A stretch of DNA of 64,000 nucleotides from Paenibacillus glycanilyticus (GTDB lineage Bacteria; Bacillota; Bacilli; Paenibacillales; Paenibacillaceae), in contig NZ_BSSQ01000016.1 in NCBI RefSeq assembly GCF_030161375.1, forward strand, positions 1 to 64,000. Reading direction: 5' to 3'. This document shows positions 7,625 through 16,517 of this stretch, in pieces; the stretch's first letter is position 1, and the number at the start of each line of letters is the position of its first letter. A program made the position numbers and the translations under genes. The notes under the pieces were generated by a model that had not been told where the DNA came from, did no database searches, and saw only the letters and a program-made list of their open reading frames with translations.

Positions 7625-8962
7625 TTAAGCCGTTTCAACTTCGGCTTCATGATTGCTATCATCGGCTTCTTCTTCAATAATAAGCTCGACTTTCTTAATC
7701 CGGTGTTTGGCAACCTCGCGAATGATAAAGCGGAGATTCTCGTATTGCATCTCTTTGCCCGGCTTCGGTTCGGTAAACACCGTGAACAACCAGCCGCCGA
7801 TTGTATCGACGTCTTCTTGGTCGATATCAACACCGGTCAATTCCGCTACATGGTCGATGGAGACTTTGCCGTCTAGCAGGTAGCAGTTATCGGCAAGCTT
7901 CTCGACTTCTTTCCGTTCATCGGTATCAAATTCATCGCGGATCTCGCCGACGATTTCTTCCAGAATATCCTCAATCGTAATCATACCGGAAGTGCCGCCG
8001 TATTCATCCATTAGAATGGCGATATGAACACGTTCCTGCTGCATACGCTTCAGGAGCGTCTTGACCGGCAGAACCTCGGATACGGCAAGAACCGGATGAA
8101 CTAGATTCTGGAAGTTAAATTCTTTGTTCTCCTGGAATTCCAGGAACAGCTGCTTCGTGTTGATCATGCCGACGATGTTATCTTTGCTGCCGGTCGCAAC
8201 GGGGAAGCGGGTGTATTGCTCTTTACGGATGATATCCATATTTTCCATCATTGAATTATTCGTATATAAGCAAATCATGTCGGTACGCGGAACCATGATT
8301 TCTTTGGCCAACATTTCGTCAAAGGCGAAGATCCGGCTTACGTAACCAAATTCGGTGTTGTTGATTTTACCGCTTTGGAAGCTGTCGTTCAGGATAATCT
8401 GAATTTCCTCTTCACTATGCGCTTCTTCATGCTCTTTCACGGCTTTCAGTCCGAACATGCGGATCAGGCCGGTTGCGGAACCGTTAAGAACCCAGATAAA
8501 CGGGTACATGATCTTGTGGAAGTAGATAATCGGTTTAGCTACGGCAAAGCTGATGAATTCGGCTTTTTGAATTGCCCACGTTTTAGGTGCTAACTCACCC
8601 ATAACGACATGTAGGAATGTAACGGCAACGAATGCTATAACAAAGGAAATAATATGATTCAAATCGCTGTTTACGCCTAATTTCTCGAATAACGGATGAA
8701 TGATTCGTTCAACCGTTGGTTCACCTAACCAACCAAGTCCGAGTGCGGTAATCGTAATACCGAGCTGACAAGCGGAGAGATAAGCATCCAAATTGCTTGT
8801 CACCCGTTGTACGGCAAGCGCGTTTTTCTTACCCTCGAGCACCAGCTGATCTACGCGGCTCCCGCGAAGGCGGATGATCGCAAACTCCGTAGCAACGAAG
8901 AAGGCGGTTAATACAATTAATACAGCAATCATAAACAAATTAAATCCTATACTACTGTCCAT
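7625..8962 (-). CDS. CorC/HlyC-type CBS membrane protein
   Basis: Membrane protein of the hemolysin C/CorC group (Bacillus YhdP/YrkA-like, CNNM transporter fold), thought to take part in magnesium or cobalt efflux. Domains in order: a DUF21 membrane unit (about residues 5-200, starting MDSSIGFNLFMIAVLIVL), a CBS pair (about 215-340, with GTSGMITIEDILEEIVGEI) and a C-terminal CorC_HlyC domain (about 350-435). At 445 residues it is complete. It is on its own transcript with a minus-strand promoter near 9011-9040. Confidence 0.88.
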   Translation of the reverse strand: MDSSIGFNLFMIAVLIVLTAFFVATEFAIIRLRGSRVDQLVLEGKKNALAVQRVTSNLDAYLSACQLGITITALGLGWLGEPTVERIIHPLFEKLGVNSDLNHIISFVIAFVAVTFLHVVMGELAPKTWAIQKAEFISFAVAKPIIYFHKIMYPFIWVLNGSATGLIRMFGLKAVKEHEEAHSEEEIQIILNDSFQSGKINNTEFGYVSRIFAFDEMLAKEIMVPRTDMICLYTNNSMMENMDIIRKEQYTRFPVATGSKDNIVGMINTKQLFLEFQENKEFNFQNLVHPVLAVSEVLPVKTLLKRMQQERVHIAILMDEYGGTSGMITIEDILEEIVGEIRDEFDTDERKEVEKLADNCYLLDGKVSIDHVAELTGVDIDQEDVDTIGGWLFTVFTEPKPGKEMQYENLRFIIREVAKHRIKKVELIIEEEADDSNHEAEVETA

Positions 8963-9010
8963 TTCGGTTCTTCACAATCCTTTATGAAATATTATAAGTT
9001 CCTATGATCT

Positions 9011-9040
9011 ACTATAACGAAGTTCAGCTAGCAGATGCAA
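9011..9040 (-). promoter_or_regulatory. Putative SigA promoter of the CorC-like gene
   Basis: On the minus strand TTGCAT and TATAGT are separated by 18 bases, about 50 bases before the start codon. Confidence 0.5.
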
Positions 9041-9208
9041 ACTTGCTATTTTACTTTACGGGGGCACTAGGACCCGATATACCGAAAAATTCGGAGTTAT
9101 CATGACAATATTGGCAAATACCTCGTCTTTACAAGGCTCTATACAGGGGCGTATGATAAGTTCAGATGAGCTTGTAATTAAGCCAATCCGTAAAAGGAGG
9201 TAAGCGGC

Positions 9209-9976
9209 ATGGAAGCATTTACGCTTACTCGCAAAGAGATGGCGGATTTGCTGCTCGCGCTGCATGGCCGAAATTGCTGTGAACCGCTTCATGTTCTCCA
9301 GCAGGCTTGGAAAAAGTCGCACCGGGATGCTTATGAGTCGGGATCAACCCTTCCGGCCTTTTTGTCGACGGCGCTTCCGCCTGTCCTGGTGAAACTGATC
9401 AAGGGGCGTGAGGTCAAAGGCTTCTCTTTGCAGGAAATATCCGCGTTAGGCGGATTGATAGATTTTTCGCATATGTCGATTACATCGATGCAAAACTGGG
9501 TAAAAAGAGATTTCAAGGCTTATTTCGACTGCCCGAAAGTTGGTAAGAAATATTCGCTTAATCAAACGGCGCTATTGTTTATTATTGATGATTTGAAATC
9601 CAGTCTGGATTTCGGTTCGATCCGCAAACTGTTTGACCGGTTATTCAACAAGCCGGATGACGAGACGGATGACCTGATTGGTCCTCTCGAGCTCTACGCT
9701 TCTTATACCGCGATGTATGAAGAGCTAGCCGCAAGCGGGTATCGTCTGCTTGATATGGCTCGTCCGCATACGGATGCACGGGAGAGCGAGGCGATTATGG
9801 AGCAAATGCTTCTTAGCGCTTCCGAGCCGTTTCTGCAGATCTTGCCGCAGCTCAGCGAAGAGCAAACCGAGGCATTGCGCCATATTTTGTTCATAGCGGC
9901 AATCTCGATTCGCACGTCGTTCTACCATTCGCTCGCCAAACGGTACTGCCATGCCACCTTGTTCCTGAATTCCTAG
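9209..9976 (+). CDS. DUF1836 domain protein
   Basis: A 255-residue protein with a DUF1836 region (about residues 55-175). This domain resembles a MerR-type winged helix: LQEISALGGLIDFSHMSITSMQNWVKRD looks like the helix-turn-helix, followed by YSLNQTALLFIIDDLKSSL. The C-terminal 80 residues are helical and unassigned. The role is probably DNA binding. The ribosome site AAAGGAGGTAAG is strong. It stands alone with no obvious target next to it. Confidence 0.75.
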   Translation: MEAFTLTRKEMADLLLALHGRNCCEPLHVLQQAWKKSHRDAYESGSTLPAFLSTALPPVLVKLIKGREVKGFSLQEISALGGLIDFSHMSITSMQNWVKRDFKAYFDCPKVGKKYSLNQTALLFIIDDLKSSLDFGSIRKLFDRLFNKPDDETDDLIGPLELYASYTAMYEELAASGYRLLDMARPHTDARESEAIMEQMLLSASEPFLQILPQLSEEQTEALRHILFIAAISIRTSFYHSLAKRYCHATLFLNS

Positions 9977-10043
9977 GGTTCCATCACATAGACAGCACAA
10001 ACAGGCAGCAACGGGAGCTCGCAAGCCCGGTACTGCCTAGCCG

Positions 10044-10397
10044 TCAGAATTTATATGATTGCTGTTCTGCCCAGTCGCCGATATACGGCAGTTTGAAGCT
10101 TTTACCTTGAAGGGCAAGCAGCATCAGGGCAATCCATAGAATAAAGCCAAGCGGTGTCAGGATCAGGCCAACAAGCCAGCCGATGACGGGAATGAAACCA
10201 AGCACGAGATTGATGACAATGAATAGGGCGGATACGGCGATGGACTGAAGGGCATGGAATTTGACGAACCGGCTCTGTTTCTCCACAACCAAGAATATAA
10301 TACCGGTGATGAAGCCTAAAAAATAAGCAAGCAGTCCTGCCACTTTGGGGTCTATACCTGTTGAAGAACGATCAGGCTCAAAGGAAGCGCTGGACAT
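10044..10397 (-). CDS. DUF4870 (Tic20-like) membrane protein
   Basis: A 117-residue membrane protein of the DUF4870 family. GIDPKVAGLLAYFLGFITGIIFL begins the first membrane helix, VEKQSRFVKFHALQSI is the conserved loop, and two or three more helices follow. The ending KLPYIGDWAEQQ is typical. The function is unknown. A GAAAGGATGAG ribosome site precedes the ATG on the minus strand. Confidence 0.8.
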   Translation of the reverse strand: MSSASFEPDRSSTGIDPKVAGLLAYFLGFITGIIFLVVEKQSRFVKFHALQSIAVSALFIVINLVLGFIPVIGWLVGLILTPLGFILWIALMLLALQGKSFKLPYIGDWAEQQSYKF

Positions 10398-10521
10398 GAG
10401 GGGATCTCATCCTTTCTATTATCGACTCTCTTTGAGTAGATTGTATTCATGTCCGAAAAGTTATATGTCTTTACGTATTGTATAGTGAAATTCAAAAGGA
10501 AAGATTGGAGTTGAATGACGG

Positions 10522-10950
10522 ATGAATATTGCGTTTTTTCTGCTTCCGAAGCAGGAAGTCGTGACCGTAACGCAAGAGGCAACGCTCAGGCAAACCCTAG
10601 AGAAGATGGAGCATCACCGCTACTCGGCGGTCCCGATTATTAATGAAGAAGGCGGTTATGCGGGAACGGTAACGGAGGGCGATCTGCTCTGGTATATGAA
10701 GAACACTCCGGGCGTTTCGTTTGAGAATGCCAATAAGGTGAAGCTGCAGGATGTACCGCTTCGCATGACGAACCGCTCGGTTCGGATTGACTCGGACATG
10801 AAGGATTTGATCGCCCTTGCCAAGGTGCAGAATTTCGTGCCTGTAGTGGACGACCGCGGCCATTTCATCGGGATTGTCCGCAGAAGCGAAATTATAGATT
10901 ATTGCCAGTCCTTTATACCGGGCAATCCGACGCTGGCTCTTGAAGCCTGA
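10522..10950 (+). CDS. CBS-pair protein
   Basis: A 142-residue stand-alone pair of CBS domains, a fold that usually binds adenine nucleotides such as AMP or c-di-AMP. The first repeat is at about residues 14-60 (LRQTLEKMEHHRYSAVPIIN), the second at about 85-135 (MKDLIALAKVQNFVPVVDDR). No enzyme or DNA-binding domain is attached. The ligand is not predictable from sequence. It is followed within about 100 bp by the amidohydrolase gene, but a palindrome lies between. Confidence 0.82.
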   Translation: MNIAFFLLPKQEVVTVTQEATLRQTLEKMEHHRYSAVPIINEEGGYAGTVTEGDLLWYMKNTPGVSFENANKVKLQDVPLRMTNRSVRIDSDMKDLIALAKVQNFVPVVDDRGHFIGIVRRSEIIDYCQSFIPGNPTLALEA

Positions 10951-10998
10951 CGCAGGCTGCCTGAATAACCAGGCCCTTTCTTGTTTCGTATACGGTTA

Positions 10999-11017
10999 TA
11001 TATTCTAGGAGAATATA
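10999..11017. promoter_or_regulatory. 19-bp palindrome before the amidohydrolase gene
   Basis: Perfect inverted repeat TATATTCT-AGG-AGAATATA, 37 bases before the start codon at 11054. The position suits an operator for a dimeric regulator. No regulator is identified. Confidence 0.45.
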
Positions 11018-11053
11018 CATCCATACACGAAACGGACCTTTAGGAGGGGCTAC

Positions 11054-12892
11054 ATGAATAGGAATGAGCACCAAAAAGACGGAGGCCCCAAGCGGTACCG
11101 TCTTTTTGTTTGCATATTGGCCGTTGTAACGGTCTGTTATCCGGTTAGCGCAGCAGCAGCGGCTACGGCAGCTCCGGAGAAGGTGTACGACACGGTAATA
11201 GCCGGGGGGCGCGTCATAAATCCGGAAACAAAGCTGGATCAGACGGGATGGAATATCGGCATTAGCGGAGGGCAAGTAGCGATGGTTACGCCAAAGCCGC
11301 TGAAGGGCAAGCAAGTAATAGACGCAAAGGGCTTAGTTGTAGCTCCGGGCTTTATCGATAATCTTTCCTACGACCCTAACCCGCTTGGCGTCTGGAACAA
11401 AATCGCCGATGGCGTTACAACGAATATCGCAATGCATGGGGGAACGGCGACCCCGGAGTCGTGGTACGGCTATTTTGCGGAGATCGGAACACCGGTCCAC
11501 TACGGGGCATCGTTTTTTTATACGCAAGCTCGCAACCGTTACCAGCTGAGCCGTTACGACAGCGCATTGCCGGAGCAGACGGCCGAACTCGTTCATCAAG
11601 CGGAGCAGGCATTAAATGAAGGAGCGCTTGGCCTATCGTTCAGTCTGGAATACGTGCCAGGCATTACTGAAGCGGAGATCCTGCCGCTCATGGAGCTGGC
11701 GCATGCCTACAATGTACCGGTATACTTCCACGCCAGATATTCCGATATGGAGGAGCCTGGAACAAACATCGATGCGATTAAGGAAATTATCGGCTATGCC
11801 CAGAAATCCGGCGCAGCGGTCCATATCGATCATATCAACAGCACTGGCGGCACGTTCTCGATGAAGAAGTCGCTGGCTATGCTTCAATCGGCCCGCATGA
11901 GGGGAATCGATCTGACCTCTTGCGTCTATCCGTACGATTATTGGGGGACCTTCCTGAACTCGGCCAGATTCGACGACGGCTGGCAGTCGAGGTTCCGCAT
12001 TACGTTCCATGATCTTCAGATCGCCGGTACGAAGGGTCGGCTAACGGAGGAAACTTTCGGCCGTTACCGGGCGGAAGGCAAGCTGGCTGTCGCATACGCG
12101 ATTCCGGAGCGGGATGTGGTGGACGCTTTGAAGGCGCCGTTCGTGATGATCGGCAGCGATGCGATTCTGGAGCCCGGCAACAATAACCACCCGCGGGCAT
12201 CCGGTACATACGCCAGAACGATTGGATTGTACGTAAGAGAGAAGCACACGCTCTCTTTAATGGAGGCATTGGCCAAAATGAGCCTAATGCCCGCGCAAAG
12301 ACTGGAGAAACAAGCGCCATCGCTGCGCAAGAAAGGCAGGCTCGCGCAAGGGATGGATGCCGACATCGTTATTTTCGACTACAAGACGATCAAGGACCGA
12401 TCATCCGTCGAACATCCGGAGCGGCTGTCGGGAGGGATCCGCTATGTGTTAGTCGGAGGCCAATTGGCGATGGACAACGGCAAGCTGAACAAAGATATCC
12501 GAATGGGCAAGCCGATCCGCAGCGAATTTGCGCGGGTCAGCGGGGCTAGGCAGGTAGGATGGGGGGCTCGCCAATATGCGGTAGTCGATTATCAAGGAAT
12601 TCCTTATGTCGATGTCCGGTCGTTGGAACAACAGGGCTATAAGCTGGTTTGGAATAAAACCGAGCATATGATGACCGCAAACCGCAGCAGTCATGAGCCC
12701 CCTCTTCTTAGCGGCGCCGAGCTTGCCCCTTCGGAAGGGCTGTTGATGCTCGAGAGGGGCTATAGGCTGGAAGCGGCAGATCGGAAGACCGCTTTGCTCT
12801 CGATTGGCAGCCGAATGTTTATGCCGCTCTCGCTCTTGGAGCAGCTGGGCAAAGAACGAACGGCGTCGGACAAGGCGTTAGGGAACGATTAA
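11054..12892 (+). CDS. Secreted D-aminoacylase-like amidohydrolase, metal site altered
   Basis: A 612-residue exported protein. Residues 15-37 look like a signal peptide (RLFVCILAVVTVCYPVSAAAAA). Residues 43-500 form an amidohydrolase fold closest to the D-aminoacylase group: DTVIAGGRVINPETK, AKGLVVAPGFID, GVTTNIAM, ALGLSFSLEYVPG, VHIDHINSTG, and the closing KGRLAQGMDADIVIFD. The usual HxH after PGFID is absent (NLSYD, 103-107), while H226, H260 and the IGSDAIL Asp remain. About residues 520-610 look like a copper-amine-oxidase N-type domain. The activity is therefore uncertain. RBS TAGGAGGGG. Confidence 0.75.
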   Translation: MNRNEHQKDGGPKRYRLFVCILAVVTVCYPVSAAAAATAAPEKVYDTVIAGGRVINPETKLDQTGWNIGISGGQVAMVTPKPLKGKQVIDAKGLVVAPGFIDNLSYDPNPLGVWNKIADGVTTNIAMHGGTATPESWYGYFAEIGTPVHYGASFFYTQARNRYQLSRYDSALPEQTAELVHQAEQALNEGALGLSFSLEYVPGITEAEILPLMELAHAYNVPVYFHARYSDMEEPGTNIDAIKEIIGYAQKSGAAVHIDHINSTGGTFSMKKSLAMLQSARMRGIDLTSCVYPYDYWGTFLNSARFDDGWQSRFRITFHDLQIAGTKGRLTEETFGRYRAEGKLAVAYAIPERDVVDALKAPFVMIGSDAILEPGNNNHPRASGTYARTIGLYVREKHTLSLMEALAKMSLMPAQRLEKQAPSLRKKGRLAQGMDADIVIFDYKTIKDRSSVEHPERLSGGIRYVLVGGQLAMDNGKLNKDIRMGKPIRSEFARVSGARQVGWGARQYAVVDYQGIPYVDVRSLEQQGYKLVWNKTEHMMTANRSSHEPPLLSGAELAPSEGLLMLERGYRLEAADRKTALLSIGSRMFMPLSLLEQLGKERTASDKALGND

Positions 12893-12919
12893 GGATATTC
12901 GTGATCTATTTTGCTTTTA

Positions 12920-12928
12920 TGATATAAT
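12920..12928 (+). promoter_or_regulatory. Extended -10 promoter of yybS-gdpP-rplI
   Basis: TGA-TATAAT, a perfect -10 hexamer with the extended TGn element; the -35 region is poor, as is common with extended -10 promoters. It lies about 45 bases before yybS. Confidence 0.6.
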
Positions 12929-12975
12929 GGAGTGTGAATGTTTGGTTAATGATTATGTAACAAGAGGTGAACGGC

Positions 12976-13887
12976 TTGAACGGTAAGCCCGGTATGAAAG
13001 CAGTCCTATGGAGCGGTGCGTCCCTGCTTCTAATTTTGTCATTAGCGGTCCCTGTATTTAACATGCTGACGGTTATGCTGCTGATGGTGCCTTATGTCAT
13101 ATTGTATACGACGCTCTCAACACGATCTTTTTTGCTGCATCTTGTACCGGTATGGATCATAGCGGCCGTAATACTTGGGCCGTCGGTTCTTATTATCGCG
13201 TTATTTTTCTTAATCCCCGCCATGGTGATGGGGCAAATGTACCGGAAGCGGGCGTCGGCGCCGTATATATTAAGGCGCACAACGCTGACGATTCTGTTTT
13301 GTCTGTTGGCGGAGCTGCTTATTTTCGAAGGCGTTCTGAACCAGTCGTTTATTGATCAGATTGGCGAGTTTGTCCGTTCCTTAGTAAGCGATCTTGAGTC
13401 GGAGCATGTGCTTCCGAAAGAGTGGGACAGCGATTATACGGAGTCCGTGATTCGGGTTATGATTCATTCGATCCCGCAGGCGGTTATCCTGGTTTCCTTC
13501 GTATACGCGGTCATCACGCAATATTTTGCACGCAAGGCGCTGGTTTCTTCGATCCCGGATATACCGACGATGCCAAAGGCGAAGGATTGGATGCTTCCGC
13601 GCATCATGGTCTTCTTCTATTTGGTCGTGTATATTCTGGAGATGTTCCAAGACACGAGCAGCAGCTCCTTCTTCTCCGTAGCGCTTATGAACCTGTTGCC
13701 GCTCATGCGGTATGCGTTCACGATTCAGGCGATCGGATTTTTCTTCTACATTGCGCATCAGCGTAGATGGAACAAAGCGGTTCCGGTTATTATCGCGATT
13801 CCGCTGCTGTTCTTCCCGCCGCTTAGCCTGATTGGCGTACTTGATGCTGCTTTTCCGATCCGTAAGTCGTTTTCGAAATCATCATAA
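12976..13887 (+). CDS. yybS: YybS family membrane protein (DUF2232)
   Basis: A 303-residue integral membrane protein of the DUF2232/YybS family, with about eight helices. The role is unknown, but it is nearly always the gene before gdpP in Bacillota. TTG 12976 is preferred because AAGAGGTGA lies five bases upstream; an in-frame GTG at 12967 falls inside that ribosome site. First of the yybS-gdpP-rplI run. Confidence 0.88.
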   Translation: MNGKPGMKAVLWSGASLLLILSLAVPVFNMLTVMLLMVPYVILYTTLSTRSFLLHLVPVWIIAAVILGPSVLIIALFFLIPAMVMGQMYRKRASAPYILRRTTLTILFCLLAELLIFEGVLNQSFIDQIGEFVRSLVSDLESEHVLPKEWDSDYTESVIRVMIHSIPQAVILVSFVYAVITQYFARKALVSSIPDIPTMPKAKDWMLPRIMVFFYLVVYILEMFQDTSSSSFFSVALMNLLPLMRYAFTIQAIGFFFYIAHQRRWNKAVPVIIAIPLLFFPPLSLIGVLDAAFPIRKSFSKSS

Positions 13888-13907
13888 GCAATAGGAGCGA
13901 ATAGGAA

Positions 13908-15869
13908 ATGCCGAAGTTTCTTGTCACGCGATGGCATGGGATGCATCAGGTCTGGTCTATCGCATTAATGGTACTAATGACCGTGGTGCTTACCTGGTTT
14001 TGGTGGGTGCTTGGGGTAATCGGACTTGTTCTTACGATCGCCGTTGCCGTCTATTCAATACTGGCGGAGCGGGCTTTCCGGAAGGATCTGAAGTCTTATC
14101 TCGGGACGTTGTCCTACCGGGTCAAAAAAGTCGGGAATGACGTCACTCTTGAGTTGCCTTTTGGCGTTATTTTGTACAATGAAGACCGCTCAATTGAATG
14201 GCATAATCCTTACATTGCGCAAATCGCCGGTGAAGAATCCGTTATAGGCATGCCGCTTACGGAGCTCTTCCCGGCATTGCAGCAGGTCAAGGACAAGGAA
14301 GGAACCGTTGAAGCGACGGTTGACGGACATGTCTACCAATTGATCTTCAAGCAGAAGGAACGGATTCTGTACGTTCAGGATATTACGCTGCTCTGGCAGG
14401 TCAGCAAGCGGTACGACGACGAAAAGCTGGCTATGGGCGTCGTGATGATCGACAGCTTGGAGGAAGTTACGCAAGGGATGGACGACCATCAGCGCAGCTC
14501 GCTCCAATCGAAGGTTACGACCGAGATTACGGAATGGGCGCAGCGGTATCAGCTGTATCTGAAGCGGGTAACCTCGGACAGGTTCCTGCTCATTACCGAT
14601 CAGAAGACGCTGCGGCAACTCGAGCAATCGCGATTCGTCATTCTGGACGAGGTGCGCGAAATGACGGCGGATCAGAAAATTCCGATTACGCTAAGCATTG
14701 GCTTCGCGGCCGGAGCGGAAAGCATCGTTGAGCTTGGCCAATGGGCGCAGTCGAGCCTTGATATCGCGCTTGGGCGCGGCGGTGACCAGGCATCCGTGAA
14801 GTTTGGGGGACGCCAGTCGTTCTATGGCGGCAAGACCAATGCGGTAGAGAAGCGCACGCGCGTCCGTGCTCGCGTAGTTGCGCATGCGCTCCGCGATTTG
14901 ATCAAAGAAAGCGGCAACGTGGTCATTATGGGCCATAAGATGCCGGATATGGACGCCATTGGCGCAGCGATTGGCATCTTGAAGGCAGCTTTGTTATTTG
15001 GCAAGGAAGCTTATATTGTATTGGAAGGCGTTAATCCGGCGATTGAGAAAATGATGGAGATGCTTCGGGAAGACGAGAAGTTCTCCAAGCGGTTCATTAC
15101 GCCGGATCAGGCGCTTGGCTTGACGGACGGCAGGACGCTTGCCATCGTCGTTGATACGCACAAAGCATCAATGGTGAAAGAACCAAAGATATTGTCTCAG
15201 ACGAACAAAATTGTAGTAGTTGACCATCACCGCCGCGGCGAGGAATTTATCTCAAATGCGATTCTGGTCTATATGGAGCCTTATGCCTCCTCGACCTGCG
15301 AGCTAGTTACGGAGCTGCTGCAATATATTCATGACCGGATCCTGCTCGATGTCCGGGAAGCAACGGCGCTTCTGGCGGGCATTACGGTCGATACGAAAAA
15401 CTTCTCGCTCAGAACCGGGGCCCGTACCTTTGATGCGGCATCGTTCCTGCGCCGCAATGGCGCCGATTCGATGATGATTCAGCGGATGCTGAAGGAAGAT
15501 CTTGAAGAGTACGTGCGCAAAGCGGAAATTATTAAGCACGCGGAAGTGTTCTATGACCATGTGGCGATTGCCGTAACGGAGCCAGGCAGGAAAATTCCTC
15601 AGCTTCTTATTGCGCAGTCGGCCGATACGCTGCTGAATATGACCGATATTTACGCCTCCTTTGTAATAGGAGAGCGGATTGACGGACTGATCGGCATAAG
15701 CGCCCGTTCGCTCGGACATATGAACGTGCAGGTTGTTATGGAACGGATGGGCGGCGGCGGCCATTTAACGAACGCAGCGGCTCAACTGGAAGGCACCGTA
15801 TCGGAAGTGGCAGCCAAGCTTAGAGCTGTACTTGAACAAATTGAAACGGAAGAGGGGTTATTTGAATGA
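13908..15869 (+). CDS. gdpP: c-di-AMP phosphodiesterase GdpP
   Basis: Membrane-bound enzyme that cleaves cyclic di-AMP to pApA and so controls wall, potassium and stress physiology. Domains: two membrane helices (about residues 13-50), a PAS-like haem/ligand domain (about 75-150), a degenerate GGDEF domain (about 170-300, no GGDEF motif seen), a DHH domain ([15 protein letters not shown] at about 344, [20 protein letters not shown]) and DHHA1 with GGGGH near residue 612. At 653 residues it is complete. It overlaps rplI by 4 bp, so the two are translationally coupled. Confidence 0.97.
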   Translation: MPKFLVTRWHGMHQVWSIALMVLMTVVLTWFWWVLGVIGLVLTIAVAVYSILAERAFRKDLKSYLGTLSYRVKKVGNDVTLELPFGVILYNEDRSIEWHNPYIAQIAGEESVIGMPLTELFPALQQVKDKEGTVEATVDGHVYQLIFKQKERILYVQDITLLWQVSKRYDDEKLAMGVVMIDSLEEVTQGMDDHQRSSLQSKVTTEITEWAQRYQLYLKRVTSDRFLLITDQKTLRQLEQSRFVILDEVREMTADQKIPITLSIGFAAGAESIVELGQWAQSSLDIALGRGGDQASVKFGGRQSFYGGKTNAVEKRTRVRARVVAHALRDLIKESGNVVIMGHKMPDMDAIGAAIGILKAALLFGKEAYIVLEGVNPAIEKMMEMLREDEKFSKRFITPDQALGLTDGRTLAIVVDTHKASMVKEPKILSQTNKIVVVDHHRRGEEFISNAILVYMEPYASSTCELVTELLQYIHDRILLDVREATALLAGITVDTKNFSLRTGARTFDAASFLRRNGADSMMIQRMLKEDLEEYVRKAEIIKHAEVFYDHVAIAVTEPGRKIPQLLIAQSADTLLNMTDIYASFVIGERIDGLIGISARSLGHMNVQVVMERMGGGGHLTNAAAQLEGTVSEVAAKLRAVLEQIETEEGLFE

Positions 15870-16312
15870 AAGTCATTTTCTTGAAGGACGTTAAGGGCCA
15901 AGGTAAAAAAGGCGAGGTTAAAGAGTTGTCGGAAGGTTACGTACGCAACTTCCTGTTGCCGCAAGGTCTTGCCAAGCTGGCATCCGACGGCAATCTGAAG
16001 ACGCTTGAAGTGCAAAACGCTTCGGAAGAGAAACGCAAAGCAAAAGAAAAAGCAGACGCGGTTGAGCTTGGCAAAAAGCTGGAAGAGCTGAAGATTGTCA
16101 TTAAAGCGAAAGCTGGCGAAGGCGGCCGGTTGTTCGGGGCTATTACAAGCAAGCAAATCGCAGAAGCTTTAGCTGCGCAAGCCGGCGTGAAGATCGACAA
16201 GCGCAAAATTGAGCTGGAAGATGCCATCCGCACCCTCGGCGTAACGCAGGTGCCGGTGAAGCTGCATGTGGAAGTAAAGTCCAAGCTCAACGTTCATGTA
16301 ACAGAAGAGTAA
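15866..16312 (+). CDS. rplI: 50S ribosomal protein L9
   Basis: Ribosomal protein L9, 148 residues. The N-terminal domain begins [36 protein letters not shown], exactly the family signature; a long helix and a C-terminal RNA-binding domain ([16 protein letters not shown]) follow. The start ATG overlaps the gdpP stop by 4 bp. Confidence 0.98.
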   Translation: MKVIFLKDVKGQGKKGEVKELSEGYVRNFLLPQGLAKLASDGNLKTLEVQNASEEKRKAKEKADAVELGKKLEELKIVIKAKAGEGGRLFGAITSKQIAEALAAQAGVKIDKRKIELEDAIRTLGVTQVPVKLHVEVKSKLNVHVTEE

Positions 16313-16363
16313 TACTTAATAATGTAATCTATTACGTTAGAAGTAATACGCAATAATACGGCA

Positions 16364-16395
16364 AGTAATAGCGATGTGAGAGCATCGCTATTACT
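16364..16395. repeat. 13-bp perfect hairpin between rplI and dnaB
   Basis: AGTAATAGCGATG, loop TGAGAG, and the exact complement. No T run follows on either side, so it is a weak terminator candidate. A transcript-processing or stabilising hairpin is equally possible. Confidence 0.55.
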
Positions 16396-16517
16396 AATTA
16401 TATGGCCGGGTTGGAACTTTCTTTATATAGCTTTTGGCACCTTGCAACTGCTACACTGTTCGTTGTGGCTATCATAGATTCGGAGTTAAACATTTTTTCT
16501 AAAGGGGAGCATAAAGC

